Assembly: GCF_011397635.1 (NCBI RefSeq)
Contig: NC_064761.1
Coordinates: forward strand, 40,202,143-40,266,142
Direction: 5' to 3'
Source of the DNA: Epinephelus fuscoguttatus
Taxonomy: Eukaryota; Chordata; Actinopteri; Perciformes; Serranidae
DNA length: 64,000 nucleotides
Part shown: positions 35,611-47,639 of the stretch, one piece after another
Position numbering within the stretch: position 1 is the first letter of the stretch
Layout of the letters: the number at the start of each line of letters is the position of its first letter
The notes under the pieces: model-generated
What the model was told of the DNA's origin: nothing
Seen by the model: the letters and a program-made list of their open reading frames with translations, nothing else
The model's database searches: none
Made by a program: the position numbers and the translations under genes

Positions 35611-37209
35611 TACAGTGTTATCAAACTCACACAGACAGTTATTTCTGTCTGTCATCACTGACACAATGATTGATACAATTACCACTGTGGGTAAGCTGAT
35701 AACACTCTCCCTTCCTCATTTATATTTCATTTCTTATTTCAACAGCCAACAAGATAAGATTTTATATCATTTTAATTGCACTGGCATCAGATCTACTGCA
35801 GACAGTCGACAAGTCTAGTCTACCGAGTTGTCTCTCAAAGAGTTTGAAAACAGAAGTTATGACGTCTCTTTTTTTTTTAAACAGAGCAATCTAGATGCAA
35901 TTGACAATTACACACCCAATACAAAACGACTGTTTTCAAGTGTGAATTTACAAGAAAAAAAGCTTTTTAACAGCTCAGCTCTCTGCTGCCATCAAATATC
36001 AGTTCTGTTATTGTCTGGTCTTTTAACTAGGCTGCAGCACAGAGACTGCTCATGTCAAGATTTTAAGTGACACTGATTTAATTATAGACTTTGGCAAAAT
36101 CCCAGTAACAGGGTTATTGTTGTGTTTGCTGCATTCAACACAGTCACTTATATTATCTTATTACACAGGCTGGAAAACTGGGTTGGATTTTGTAGCAAAG
36201 GCCTAAATTTGCCTAGTCCTATATTTGCATGATACTGGTTGTAACATATTTTAGAGAACAATAAATATGTGGTGTTCACCCAGGGCATATGGAATAATTA
36301 TACTCCTATGGCACTACTGAACAAGTACACAGAACAAGTGAATAATGAGCCATAACTGAATTCAGCTAAACTAAGAAAACATCCTTTTGCCAAATAATAA
36401 AGTTAAGAAGTCAGCGCTTACTTTGAATCATGAATAACTAACTTGGTTCGGACATATATTTCAGACTTATTATTATCACCTTCACATAAGTTGGCATGAA
36501 GACAACCGTGTCGATGCACTTATTTATTTTTAGGGTGGGCTACTGTAATCGTGTTCCAGCAGGACTCTCCAAAAGGTCAGTCAGACAGCTACAGCCCATT
36601 CAGAGCTCTGTTCTTAATGAGACAAAAAAACCTGAGCACGCAACTCCAGTTCTCAAATCACAGATCTGCTTGTGTGCTGTGAACTCTCCAAACTTTGACT
36701 AGTTTGCTTACTGTTCAAAAAGTGGAAACAAAACAAGGTGAAGCAGCTAATAGTCTCTGTATGCACCATTATTGATGTTTGCCCTATATAGCTTCTACAT
36801 ACTCTACCTTGAAGTATTGTTAGTTGGATGATTGGGCACTTAAAGAGAAGCTGGCCCTCTATGAGGCCATTAAACATAAAAATAGAATGATCAGTCAAGT
36901 TTCCATCACTCAAATAAACACAGCAAAAACTGCAGTCATTGTGTGTACCAATGTACTGTAATGTGCACAACAAAGATGAGATTTGTGACAAATATGCTGT
37001 TGATTTTTTCCCTTTAATCAAAATCAGCAAACATGAGAATACAGAGATTTTAATTATCTAAACAAACCTGTACTGACAATGACATTTCCTAACATTTTTT
37101 AATGTACATTTAATACAGGCAACTTGTCTGATATTTAAGGCAACATTTATTTTGTTTAGTTGTTGTAAAAGTGTATTGCTGTTGATACTGAAACTAAATG
37201 ATTTGTACC

Positions 37210-37345
37210 CTTAAACTTCTTTATGAAAAAATAAGTTTGTGCTCTTTCATTTCTCTTACCCATGTCTCATATAAAGACTTCATTACATAAAGAACCTTGA
37301 GCTGCCTCTGAGGATGAAATGTGCTATACACAAGAACATGCCTTG
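37210..37345 (+). mobile_element. retroelement 3' tail fragment
   Basis: The sequence aaccttgagctgcctctg, then gaaatgtgctatacacaag, is a decayed copy of a common fish retroelement tail (ttgagctgc...aaaggtgctatataaataa type). Confidence 0.4.
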
Positions 37346-37499
37346 CCTTTATTCCAGTGGTGCACTGCCTATAAGAGACGTTGTACTGTTACAAATAAAG
37401 TGGAAATACATGACGAAGGATTCATGACTGGCTGAAAGGTTGGTGGCTCCCCCTAGTGGCACTTTTGTGTATGGTACCTCCTGAATGATTATGATGTAC

Positions 37500-37826
37500 A
37501 TTCATTCATTTATCCTCTTGAGGGTCGCGGGGGGGCTGGAGCCTATCCCAGCTGACATCGGGCGAGAGGCAGGGTACACCCTGGACAGGTCGCCAGACTA
37601 TCGGAGGGCTGACACATAGAGACAGACAACCAATCACGCTCACATTCGCACCTATGGACAATTTAGAGTTATCAATTAACCTAGTCCCCAATCTGCATGT
37701 CTTTGGACTGTGGGAGGAAGCCGGAGTGCCCGGAGAGAACCCACGCTGACACGGGGAGAACATGCAAACTCCGCACAGAAGGGCTCCCACACCCGGGATC
37801 GAACCGGCAACCCTCTTGCTGTGAGA
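37500..37826 (+). repeat. dispersed vertebrate repeat, best copy in window
   Basis: This holds landmarks of a very common teleost repeat: ggctggagcctatcccagct, cagggtacaccctggaca, cacattcgcacctatggac, ctttggactgtgggaggaag and gggagaacatgcaaactccg. It is relatively intact and followed by a (TA)n tract. Decayed copies are at 10240-10440 and 35480-35610. Confidence 0.7.
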
Positions 37827-37829
37827 GGG

Positions 37830-37852
37830 TTATATATATATATATACACACA
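37830..37852 (+). repeat. short (TA)n/(CA)n tract
   Basis: TA dinucleotides lead into a few ACAC units, directly after the dispersed repeat at 37500-37826. Confidence 0.9.
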
Positions 37853-38719
37853 TATATTTAAAACAGGAAACATTAGACAAATTATATGCAGTATTTATGA
37901 TATTAAAGAACCAGCAGAAAAGCTGCAACTGATTGATCCACGCTGACAGTCTTTCAGTGTTTTGGATGAGGCTGAAAAACAGAATGGTAAAATACATAAA
38001 CAGTGCGTTCAGGTTATTTTAACATGAGTGTGTCAATGTAAACAGTATGTAAAGGAAACAGGGAACAGCACTCATAAATACTTAAAGACAGATTTGCGTT
38101 TTCTTCATGGTTTGCTATTTTATGTTTGTGAATACTAGTTTGTTTTTATTACTCAGCACCTTGTTAATTTATCTGGACCTGGGAGGCTCAACTTAATATG
38201 CCTGGGGGCCACTTTTGCAAAAGGACAGGAGGCCAGGGACCAGTCACAGCCCCCCATGCACAGGTCAGGTGTATGCAGGAGTCCCCAAGGATTTGGGGAC
38301 ACTGGGGGCTTAGCCAGTGCCTCTGTTCAACCTGGTCTCCCTTCCATCTTGTCAGATACTGACACTTAGTCAGTTGCCTGTTTGCGTCAGACAGCGCTGC
38401 ACAGAGGCACTCTTTAGCAGCAGTATGAGACAACCCTAGCAGTGGCATTTGTTGATGCTCCAGGAAACTACAGTAGGCTGGGCTGACAGGTCATTGAGGT
38501 GGATGGGTCAAACTAACCCCAGACTTTCACCCAGACTCTCACCCACTGTTCGTGTACAGTATGAAACCAAAAGTCAGTTGTTGTTTTAATAACAACGTAG
38601 GTGCGCTAGTATGCTGATCATGCCATACCAATGACATATGTCACATGACGTTAGACAAGACAAACTGATGTTTTTTTTTCAACCTAACCACATGCTTTTT
38701 TTCAAAGATATACATTTCT

Positions 38720-38890
38720 GGGGTGTCGGTGGCTTAATTAAGTGGATAGAGCAGGCGCCCCATGTACAAGACTGTTGCCGCAGCAGCCCGGGTTTGAGTC
38801 CAGCCTGTGGCCCTTTGCTGCATGTCATTCCCCCCCTCTCTCCCCCTTTCAAACTTACCTGTCCTGTCTGTTAAAGGCAAAATGCCCTAA
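38720..38890 (+). mobile_element. tRNA-derived SINE, plus orientation
   Basis: The head has tRNA-like promoter boxes: box A-like ggcttaattaagtgg...agagcaggcg and box B-like gggtttgagtccag. These are followed by the family's fixed body ccctttgctgcatgtcattc and tail ttaaaggcaaaatgccc. A reversed copy follows at 38943. Confidence 0.75.
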
Positions 38891-38942
38891 AAAATAGATA
38901 GATATAAAGTTCTTTGCATTTAATTGATAGGTTAATATTAGC

Positions 38943-39086
38943 ATGAAAGGGGGAGAGAGAAGGAGGGGATGACATGCAGCAAAGGGCCGTGGGTCAGAAT
39001 CAAACCCCCGGCCACTGTGGAAAGGACAAGGCCTTTTATTTGTACATGGGGCGCCTGCTCTACCAGGTGAGCTACCAGGCACCCCT
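38943..39086 (-). mobile_element. tRNA-derived SINE, minus orientation
   Basis: On the complement: ggggtgcctggtagctcacc, then tagagcaggcgccccatg, then ccctttgctgcatgtcatcc and a pyrimidine-rich end. It is the same family as 38720-38890 and in the opposite orientation, so the two form a tail-to-tail inverted pair about 50 bp apart. Confidence 0.75.
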
Positions 39087-39816
39087 AGCCATGTGCTTTT
39101 GTTGCCTAAATATAACAAAGTAAACCAAGAACAACATTAAAGACTGTATTTTAATTAGCAGAAACTAGCTGTAGTCACTGTTTTTGGCTACGTGTGAAGC
39201 TACAAAGCTGTGCCTGTTTCTGGGTCTCCTGATTGGTCATATTACAAATATCAAACATAAGAAACTCTTCCAACTTTTGACTTTTGCTGCCAGGAAAAAT
39301 ATTCTGCTTTTTTGGACGAAGGATGCTGCTCAAACAAAAAAAGTCGTGACACAATCTTATAATGCAGTGTGTTCCCAATGAATATATCTCTTGTCTGCTT
39401 CACTCCTCAGCAGAGGCTTTTTATAAACTCTGGGACCCTTACTTAAAGTACACTGGACCTACACTGTCATCTTCCATATTACAGGGGTTTCCTTAATTGG
39501 CTTAGCCTGTAAATCGGTCTTCTTGTAACCTTATCTGTCAATACAGCCTATTTGTTTGTTTGTTGTTGCCCCCTTTGTCTGCTTGTAGGAGGCAATGAAG
39601 GTTGGGGATAGATGTAATGCCCACTATTTTTTTATTCATTTATATTTTTTCTCTTATTTTCTTATTTTTAACGACTCAGTTTATTTGTCATGTTGTGTCC
39701 GAGCTGCTCTGTTATGTGTTGTATGGAAAAAACGTAATAAATATATTCTTGCAGAATAGCTGCTGCTCCACTTGGCTCAGTCTTGGCAAGGTGCTGAAAA
39801 CATCAGTGAGTCCAGA

Positions 39817-40184
39817 TTGGTAGAAAAAGATTTCCGCAAACTTACATCTATGCAGTGTCTCACTTTATCGCTGAGCTTTCCGTGTATTCGACCTTCATCA
39901 GAGAATACATTAGGTCTTCCACCCTAGTTTTATATTGTGGTACTGTATGACAAGACAAATATGGCTTCCGTTTGTATGCCTTTCAGTTTGCCATCCATTA
40001 TTTAAAAAAACTACAACTCCCAGAAGGTGGAGCTCCTACCACCAGGGTTGCACACAGGTGTATTGAATACCAGCCTGTCCATTGTTGCCTAATGTATGCT
40101 CTGATGAAGGTCGAATAGACCGAAAGCTCACAATTAAGTGAGACACTGCATAGGTGTAAGTGTGCCGAAATCTTTTTCTACCAA
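39817..40184. mobile_element. 368-bp element with ~97-bp inverted repeats and hammerhead-like core
   Basis: The left arm (39817-39914) and the complement of the right arm (40088-40184) match at most positions, beginning ttggtagaaaaagatttc and running to atacattagg. Each arm contains the string ctgatgaaggtcgaata followed by a GAAA motif, resembling the core of hammerhead ribozymes in Penelope-like elements. The middle holds aactacaactcccagaagg, a near-consensus ZNF143 site. No coding sequence is present. A Penelope-derived or MITE origin are both possible. Confidence 0.65.
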
Positions 40185-40675
40185 TAAATAAATTCTTTAA
40201 AAAAAGAAACAGGCAGAAACTGTACCACTGCTGTGAAAATGGAAGTTTAAAAAAAAAAAAAGAAAAGAAATGATGCATGTTACGAGCGTAAATTGACACG
40301 TCCCTGAAAGTCCAAATCTGATGCAGCAGGGGCACCCAGTGCATCATATTTTGATGTGACGGGCCATTGACCAAGTGTCAGTATTCAACAAGTTGAGAGT
40401 GAGAATGTGTTGCTCTGTCTGGGGGCCGGGGGATCCTCCCCTTGGTACTTCTTTTTGCTAAATGAGCTATTTTGATGCATTTTAAAATGCACTCTGGAAT
40501 CTTATTTACACTGAAAGTCCAAAAGAAAAATTATCAGTGTGACTCGGTGGGGAGCCATGTGGGCCATAAGTTGAGTATCACTGATCCAGACTGTGCACGA
40601 GTGGGATTTTAAACTTCAGCTTTGCTTCACTAAATGTGTTTCTAGATGCTCTGTCAACATATGATCCATTTACCT

Positions 40676-42612
40676 CTAGCTTTTCAACTGTTCTGCAGGT
40701 GCATCTTGAGCTTTTTTCTTACACTCTTCACACACATGGTGGCAGGCTCTGTTGGGATAACATTCAGGTCAGTGATGCATATTTATAATATTTTAATTTA
40801 TTCAAGCAGAGGGTTAAAGATTAAAGTATTTGAATGCTGTGAAAGTCGGTTATCTTGTCATATGCAAACAAAATACCAACAGGAGTATCGCCTTCAGATT
40901 ACTGCCCCTGGCCTGAACAGAATCTTTGTACATTTATAACTGTTTTTACATGAACACAGCATCACATGAGGGAGATAAGCTTCAGCAGAATTTTCTAAGG
41001 ATCTTTTATTCCCACCAAAATGAGAAAGTGACATGTTTAAACTGTATTCCCTACCTGTGTCCATGGCCAGACTTATTAAAAGGTCCAAAGCCGGGCCCCT
41101 CAGACCAGGGTCCACCCTCAATGCCAATCTTTTGAAACTTGCTTCGACAAGTTCCAACATAAGATGCTTTCCCCACTGCAAAACCAAGGATCCCAGCAAC
41201 TGAAGGACAAAACATCATAGTTAGGGACCAATGATTGCTGAGAGATTCTTAAAAGCATTGCTACCTGGTGAGTCAAAAACACAGGATGGTACACACCTGC
41301 TAGTTTTGGAAAGTAACCAAGTCGCTTTGATTGTTTCCAGACGCCTGCATGGGGAAAAACACTTGAACTTAAAACAACTGGAATTGGGTTTTACATGTGT
41401 CATTGTGATGTGGCGGATCAACGGGGTTTGAATGTCAGTGCTTTACCGTTGTAGATAAGACCACCAGTCACAGCCATGCTACCCAGGGAGAGGGGCAGAG
41501 CTAAATAAAGAAAGAGAACAAAGTCAAACAATACAACGGTCAGGAGCTGATCAAACTGACTGATTAAACACTTCAAACTGCTCCTCGAGTGAGACGCTTT
41601 CACTTCCTGTCACAGATTGATCCTACTTTGCTTGACTTGACTTTAATCTGACTGATCTTTGACCTGTGAAGTAGTAAGACTCAATTCATCCAACTAATTT
41701 GAGCAAAAGGGCGCAACCTGACCCAGGAAGTACTGATTGCTGCGATTTCATGTTTATATAACCACATGGTGAGAGAACACCAGCAGCAGCTGCGTGGCTG
41801 GCAGCGAGTAAAAGGACAGGGATCGAGGATAAAGACAATAAGTGCTGACACAAAAAACATGGATCACTTTCAGTTTGTGAAATCTTACTCATGTCTGGTC
41901 AGCTAAGCTAGCTCCAGCAGCTTATGCTCACAACCCTGAGTTTCTTTCACGTTGCTGCAGTAATTCTGGTCTGACAGTGGCATTAGAGCGTGGGTGTGCA
42001 TGCCTGGCATATCCTAAACCTTTTGTTTGCTTTGCAAAACTTGTCAAAGCAGGTAATTTTTTTAAGGGATTCAGTTTGGCATATAGACATGGGTGAACTC
42101 AGGACACTCCCCGTCTAACTCCACCCATCCTAGACTTGGAACAAGACCATATCAGCCAAAGTAAAAGACCTTAAAAGATCTCTTTCTTCACTGAAAATAA
42201 GCTCAGAAAATAAGCATGAGTAAACAAACATACTGTAAGCATGATTAAGATGGTGGTTTAATTGTAACATGACAATAAAAATTAACATGTAGTCATTTTA
42301 AGGTGGCTCTGTGCCCCCATGTGGGAGTGTGTTGGGGGCCACAGATTCCACAGAGAGGAATGTAAACACAGCTTTAGTAAACAGGGTGTCGGCTAATGAG
42401 CCCTGCCCTGCTGCTTCAACTACAAAAAACATGTATTACATCTGTAAGAATATATACCCACGCAGTCTGAGTCATCACACAGATTTGTTTGCTACAGTGA
42501 TTAGTAACAAGTGTGAGAAAAGAATACCTCTATACCAGAAGCTCTCCTCTTGGCACTCTTTCCAAACCTTCCTCACATCATCTCTGTGGACATGCCGGTC
42601 ACCCATAGGGCA
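40676..42612 (-). CDS. ociad2: ociad2 (OCIA domain-containing protein 2)
   Basis: OCIAD2 is a small membrane protein of mitochondria and endosomes with an OCIA domain. Five coding exons (complement) join in frame: 42612-42528, 41500-41447, 41344-41297, 41199-41055 and 40748-40676, the last ending at TAG (40678-40676). All introns have GT donors; the last four exons have standard acceptors. Key peptides: HVHRDDVRKVWKECQEESFW, LPLSLGSMAVTGGLIYNG, LGYFPKLAVAGILGFAVGK, ASYVGTCRSKF, then a Gly/Pro-rich GPGFGPF and C-terminal HHVCEECKKKA. These follow human OCIAD2 along its length, including the CQEESFW and CEEC motifs that separate it from OCIAD1. From the ATG at 42606-42604 the protein is 132 residues. 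The CP codons before it also resemble human (CPKSKLHIHR), so a further coding exon upstream is likely. That exon's acceptor would be the unusual TCAAG at 42613; I did not find the exon itself. Confidence 0.9.
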
Positions 42613-45600
42613 CTTGAGGACACACAGGACAGGTTAGGTGTCATGTCTGTCTGTCTGATCATCCAGTGCAAATCATTTGGTGCCTCTCACCTTCCATTCC
42701 CCTCTCCCTGCAGCTGGAGCAGCAGCAGCTTCTCCTGTCTTCACTACTATAGTTTCTTTGGTTGTTTCAGAGCTCATGATGCAGGAGCTTTCTGCCTCTT
42801 CTCTGGACCAGAACTGCGCAACTTTCTCTGCCTTGTGTACTTCCTCCCTCTCAGTGCCTCTAACCTAACTGGTTACAATAGCTCCTCCCCATGTTTTTAT
42901 CCCTGCCCACCCTTAAAAAAACATACCAGAGGGCCTGTCTATTAAAGAAACAAATCTATTGAATAAAAAGCAACTCTTTAGATATAGAATTGTGCAGGAC
43001 AAATGAAATTAGATGATTTACTTATATTTTAGAGGAATAGTGAAAAACTGTGTCATTAAAAGATGTTTATCTACTTGTCACGAAATGAAACACACACACT
43101 GTGGCCGACAGTTTGGACCCACCTCTGTACAACCATCCACACCTCAAAAACACACCTTTATTTGGAGTGGCCGTTATTTCTTTTATGTATGTATACTAGT
43201 AAAATATTATTTTCCATTTGCATTTGCAAGTGAGTATGTTAGTCATACATAGATGTAGATATATCTTTTGGAAAGTCACAGCATTAGACTGAATTTAAAT
43301 GGATGCAGTAAGTATGTCTAATAGAAATGGTTTCATAATAAGCCTCTAGTTTTCTTGTTCTTGTCAGGTCTTGTTAAACATGTCTTATGGTAAATGGACT
43401 GCACTTTTATAGCGCTTGTCTGACTGGAATTTTATGTTACTTTAACATAACTTTTTGTTGTTATTTGATCATATAATTCTATGTAATATGAACATAAAAA
43501 CATTGAGTACACATTTCACAACATTTTTTTTTTATTTCATCGAGCTATAAAAATACATTGTGGCTAACTCCTCAATTGCAGGAGTAAGGCAAAGAGATTA
43601 ATTCTGAACCAGGACATGCTCTGTATTTCGCCTCAGCACAACTTTATGAGGGACGTCATGGTGCAAAATACCTTCTACCACACCATTAACTGTAGCCTGT
43701 TAGAACCATTGTGAAATAAATAAACATTAATCTCTGCATAATGGGTTGTGTGAGTGATTGAGAACACATTTAAACACAGTTTTCTTCGGCTTACGGCCTT
43801 AAACACATTGTCTTAAACTGGTAAACTCCACAAATTTATCCCCAACACGCCAACATATGTTAAGTGCATAACAATAGTGTTGTTTATTGGCCTTAAACTA
43901 ATTAGGCAAAGCTTTATAAAGTTTAGTTAAATTAACTCAAATCTCAAAAACTGACTTAAAATTAAATAAATTATGTCAAGCACACCAAGTATGACTTTCA
44001 GTGTCAAGTGAGGCTGCGTTCTGTCATTAAATATAGTGAACATATACGCCTCAGACCCCAGACAGTGATTCTACAAATACATAAATATGTCCTTACTTTA
44101 ACATGAATCTGATCTCACTGAACAGGATTCAAACTGCATATGAAAGCATGCTGTAGATATCCATCTTTAAAACCTATTTCATTCAGCTGAGGTGAAAAGA
44201 GTACTGAAGTATGTTCCTTCATTAGAGGCATACTCCGACTAGCCAAAGATCTTTTAGTTTAGTTTATTTTCGGATGTTGGACAAAGAAATAGAATACATT
44301 CAAATAGAATACATTCATTTGGAAATATAAATGAAGAGAGAAAAAAAAGAAAGACGGAAAGAAAATGCAAAAGGGAAAGAAAAAAAAGAAGAAATCCTAT
44401 CATGATGCCCTTTTTAGAAATCTCTGCAATTTTTATAATTTTAGAGTCCATATGTCCGAAAAAAGAGGATAGGGAGAAGCACTGATCTTGTCATACCCTA
44501 CCCCTAGTTTATACCCCTGACCAGTTAATATTCAAAGCTAAATAAGTAGCATACTAGGTCAGAGGCTGGTTTTATTACAGTGCCCAGTGACATTGTTATT
44601 AATGGTTTATTACTACTTATAAAAACTACAGTGATATCAGAGCCAGTTTCCCAAACACAGATTAACTGAGGGCATTTCAACAGGATTACCCTTTCTCTTG
44701 TTTCACTGTACAGAAAATCCACTATTGACTCTCAATTGAAACCTTCCTGTGTCCAAAATATTCCTCAGAAATTTTGCTTTGGTATGCAAGAAAATAAGAA
44801 GTGCCTAGCACAGTAAAAGCATTGTTTTGTACAGATAATGTTAAGTCAAATGTCAGCCTCTTTGAATCAGTATAAGCAGTCACTAGTTGCAGTGTTGCAA
44901 CCTGCAAAGAATCTCTTGTTATATTTTATACACTGGCATTAAAAAGTTTGGAATTGCTGTTATATTGATGTTTTTCTTCTCGCCTTCAAAAATAACTGTT
45001 TTAACAAAGATAAAAACAGTTTTCAACTTTCATTTAGTTGGTGTCCCCACAGTGTTACATGGTGAGAGAGAAAACTGCTGAACTTGGATTCTGAATTTGT
45101 TTTCCAGTCCAGGGAAAGTGTGAGTAACCCTCAACCATTATTGAACTACAATTGTGCAACTGGGCTTCAAATATTCAGCTAGGTCATTGTTCTTTGTGCC
45201 CTCTGCAGTCTACTCAATCATTAGATTGAAGGAAGACTTCACCCACAAAATGACATTTGTATATTAATTAGTCATGTTGTAATCCCTCACGTTTGTGGAG
45301 AAGACTTTGGTTTTCTTGCATGCCTCCACAGAAAATGGCAAACATATTGATGTATTAATTAACTTTGGACCATGATTAACAACAGCAATACTATATTAAA
45401 ACATCAAACTCTCACAAAACTTGTGCAGTATAATCATTTATCCAGCCATATGCTCAGTACTTTCCAAACACATGCTAAAACCTCACTATATAAAACTGAA
45501 CTGGAAGTGAAACATAAAGCTAGACTCCAATACTGAGGTTTTTTTATGGGGAGATGCACAAGTTTGGGACATACTGAGCATATGACTAGATACTTGGATT

Positions 45601-45736
45601 ATCCTGCACAAGTTGTGTGAACGTTTTTAAATGGATATTTTGATATGGTTTCAATATAAGTCTGAATATGCTCTATAAACACTGAATGGGAGACTGATTT
45701 TATGGACTCACAGAATGTTTACTACTTTTCCATACC

Positions 45737-46031
45737 TGTATGGGCAGAGGTCTTCTGCTTGTACCAGGGTCCAGGCTGAAGACTGAAGGGGACAGAGCTT
45801 TTGAAATCTGGGCCATGAAGCTCTGGAACAACCTGCCCGAGGTTATAAGGCTGTCTGAGTCACTGTCTTCATTTAAGTCTCTCCTAAAATCACACTTGTA
45901 TCTGAGAGCACATCCTGCTCTACATTTTAGTCAGTTTCGTTCTCCTTGTGTTTTAAATGTGTTTAGTTTTACTGTACAGCACTTTGTAACTTTGTTTTGA
46001 AGGGTGCTATATACATAAAGTTTATATACTT
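45737..46031 (+). pseudogene. LINE (L2/CR1-type) ORF2 C-terminus and 3' tail
   Basis: An open piece encodes LKTEGDRAFEIWAMKLWNNL followed by PEVIRLSESLSSFKSLLKSH, the standard C-terminal end of fish L2-like reverse transcriptase proteins. It is followed by gtacagcactttgtaac and gggtgctatatacataaag, the usual 3' tail. It is cut off at the 5' side, as is typical of LINE insertions. Confidence 0.75.
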
Positions 46032-46759
46032 CAATTAAAAGCCTAGTCCCTTTTACTAGCCCGTGCTGCTTCACATTTTGACAAATAAATGCCTGTCTCA
46101 ATTAGAGGCCTGGTCTGGTTGCCAAGCAGTTCATTTTTTTTAACAGAAGTTCTTCGAATGTATAAAACTGGGTTGTTGTCTACCTCAAATGATGTGTCCA
46201 TTCCTAGATTACCCTGTAAGTTATTCATATTCCTTTAGTCTGTAAGAGTCCTCAAACCAAAAGAATCAAAGGGGTTTAAAGTAAAACTTAATTCAAGTTG
46301 TGAGGATTGTTTTAACAGGATAAAATGGTGTTGTGTTGGAACGCTGGGTGCAGTAATTCACTCTCTGATGCTCTGTCTGACGGACCTGGATCAAATAAAT
46401 GACTCATAATTGATATGTTATCTGAAGCCTAATTTTTAAACAATATTAATACTGGTTTCAATAAACAATTTGATTGCGTTTCCCGATCTTTGCTGAGCTT
46501 TTGTGTGAGAGGAATTAAAGGTCTGTCCTGTATAGACGCCTGTCCCAAATATAGGCCTGTTGATCTGTTGTGGAGATATAATAGCTCAGGCTATTAATTG
46601 AAGTTTTACTGTATTTTATACTATTAGCTACGAATTTACTGAAAACTGGGGCATTCAGGGAACTAGTATTTTTCAGAGACTAGTGACCTCAGTCAAAGAT
46701 TTAGTAGAGTTTACTAGCGCAGTAGTGGACCAGTTAAACAGAGTCTAATCCACATTAAT

Positions 46760-47361
46760 TAGTGTTGTGACGTTCATGAACGAACCGATTCTATTGAACG
46801 GCTCGTTAACATGAACGATGGGAACCGAGTCGCAGCTGGGAACCGTTCTTTTTGCTCCTCCTTTGCTCCTCCCCTGAGCAAAATTCATTGTAGCCTGCTT
46901 TGTTTTTTAATGTTTATTTGTAAGTGTTAAGATCACGGTGTTGCATGAATAACAAGTCATGAAAGCTTTACACAATTTGTATAAAGGGTAAATCCAAAAT
47001 AGTGATGTCACTGTCAAAGCAGAGTGATATGGCGCAACCTTGTGGAATATTTACAATGAATCCAGATCAGACTTTAAAATCTAGGCCACACATGTAACAT
47101 GAGGTTATAATCAATATTTCAGAATAATTCAAACTCAGATATTGGTGGGATATCTAATTTTGTATTATTTTGTTCCAAATCTCACCCCATCATACCTCCC
47201 AGTGATTATTTCCAAGATAAAATGAGTTACCACCAGGCTGGCTTCTTAAAACTTAATAAATATAAAAATCAGTCAAATGAGCCAGTTTTTTGAACGGCTC
47301 TTTGAAAGGAACGGCTCACCAGGATCCGGCTCCCCTCAAAGAGCCATAAATCCCACCTCTA
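46760..47361. mobile_element. hAT-like MITE with perfect 8-bp target duplication
   Basis: Left end tagtgttgtgacgttc and right end tcccacctcta (complement tagaggtggga). The flanks acattaat (46752-46759) and acattaat (47362-47369) are identical. Subterminal gaacggctc / gagccgttc motifs in opposite orientation (gaacggctcgttaac; tttgaacggctctttg) are typical of this fish family. It lies only a few hundred bases upstream of the dcun1d4 promoter. Confidence 0.85.
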
Positions 47362-47639
47362 ACATTAATGTTATTGATATTAACAAGAGAACAAGGTAGC
47401 TGCAGTTCAATGTATCAGCTCGTTTTAAGTAATAACTCGGATTCTCAGTCACCTGACAAACAGTGCTCTCGGTTGCTGAACTTTACACACTAACTGGAGA
47501 ATCGTCCGGGATTTCAACCGACTTGTGACAGCACGAGGACAGAGAAATGAGCCCGTATCGTCGTGAAATGAGACATAAACGCACCATTGCCAACGTCCGC
47601 CCGGCTGAGTTGACATTAAACGAACCCAAACAGCAGCTA

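Larger units (their letters stand above)
32301..40675. other. intergenic region between fryl promoter and ociad2 3' end
   Basis: About 8.4 kb with no supported gene. It is a patchwork of transposon remains, listed separately at 32784-33330, 34850-35340, 35480-35610, 37210-37345, 37500-37826, 38720-38890, 38943-39086 and 39817-40184, plus a minisatellite at 33855-34294. OCIAD1, which lies between FRYL and OCIAD2 in human, was looked for on the plus strand and not seen. Confidence 0.5.
42613..47400. other. ociad2 upstream intron/intergenic DNA
   Basis: The 5' end of ociad2 should lie here or in the CpG-richer DNA at 47.4-47.7 kb, but I could not identify it. The stretch holds a repeat fragment (43389-43425), a purine-rich run with possible LINE 3' sequence in reverse (about 44250-44510), a LINE 3' end (45737-46031) and a hAT MITE (46760-47361). 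CWH43, which lies between OCIAD2 and DCUN1D4 in human, was not seen. Confidence 0.4.

Noticed and set aside
38720-39086. tRNA genes suggested by box A/box B-like sequence
   Set aside because: The two copies have SINE bodies and tails and lack a foldable acceptor stem, so they are tRNA-derived SINEs.
40894-41199. 101-codon minus-strand frame over the ociad2 exon
   Set aside because: It is a different frame from the one encoding the OCIA-domain peptides and only overlaps the real exon by chance.
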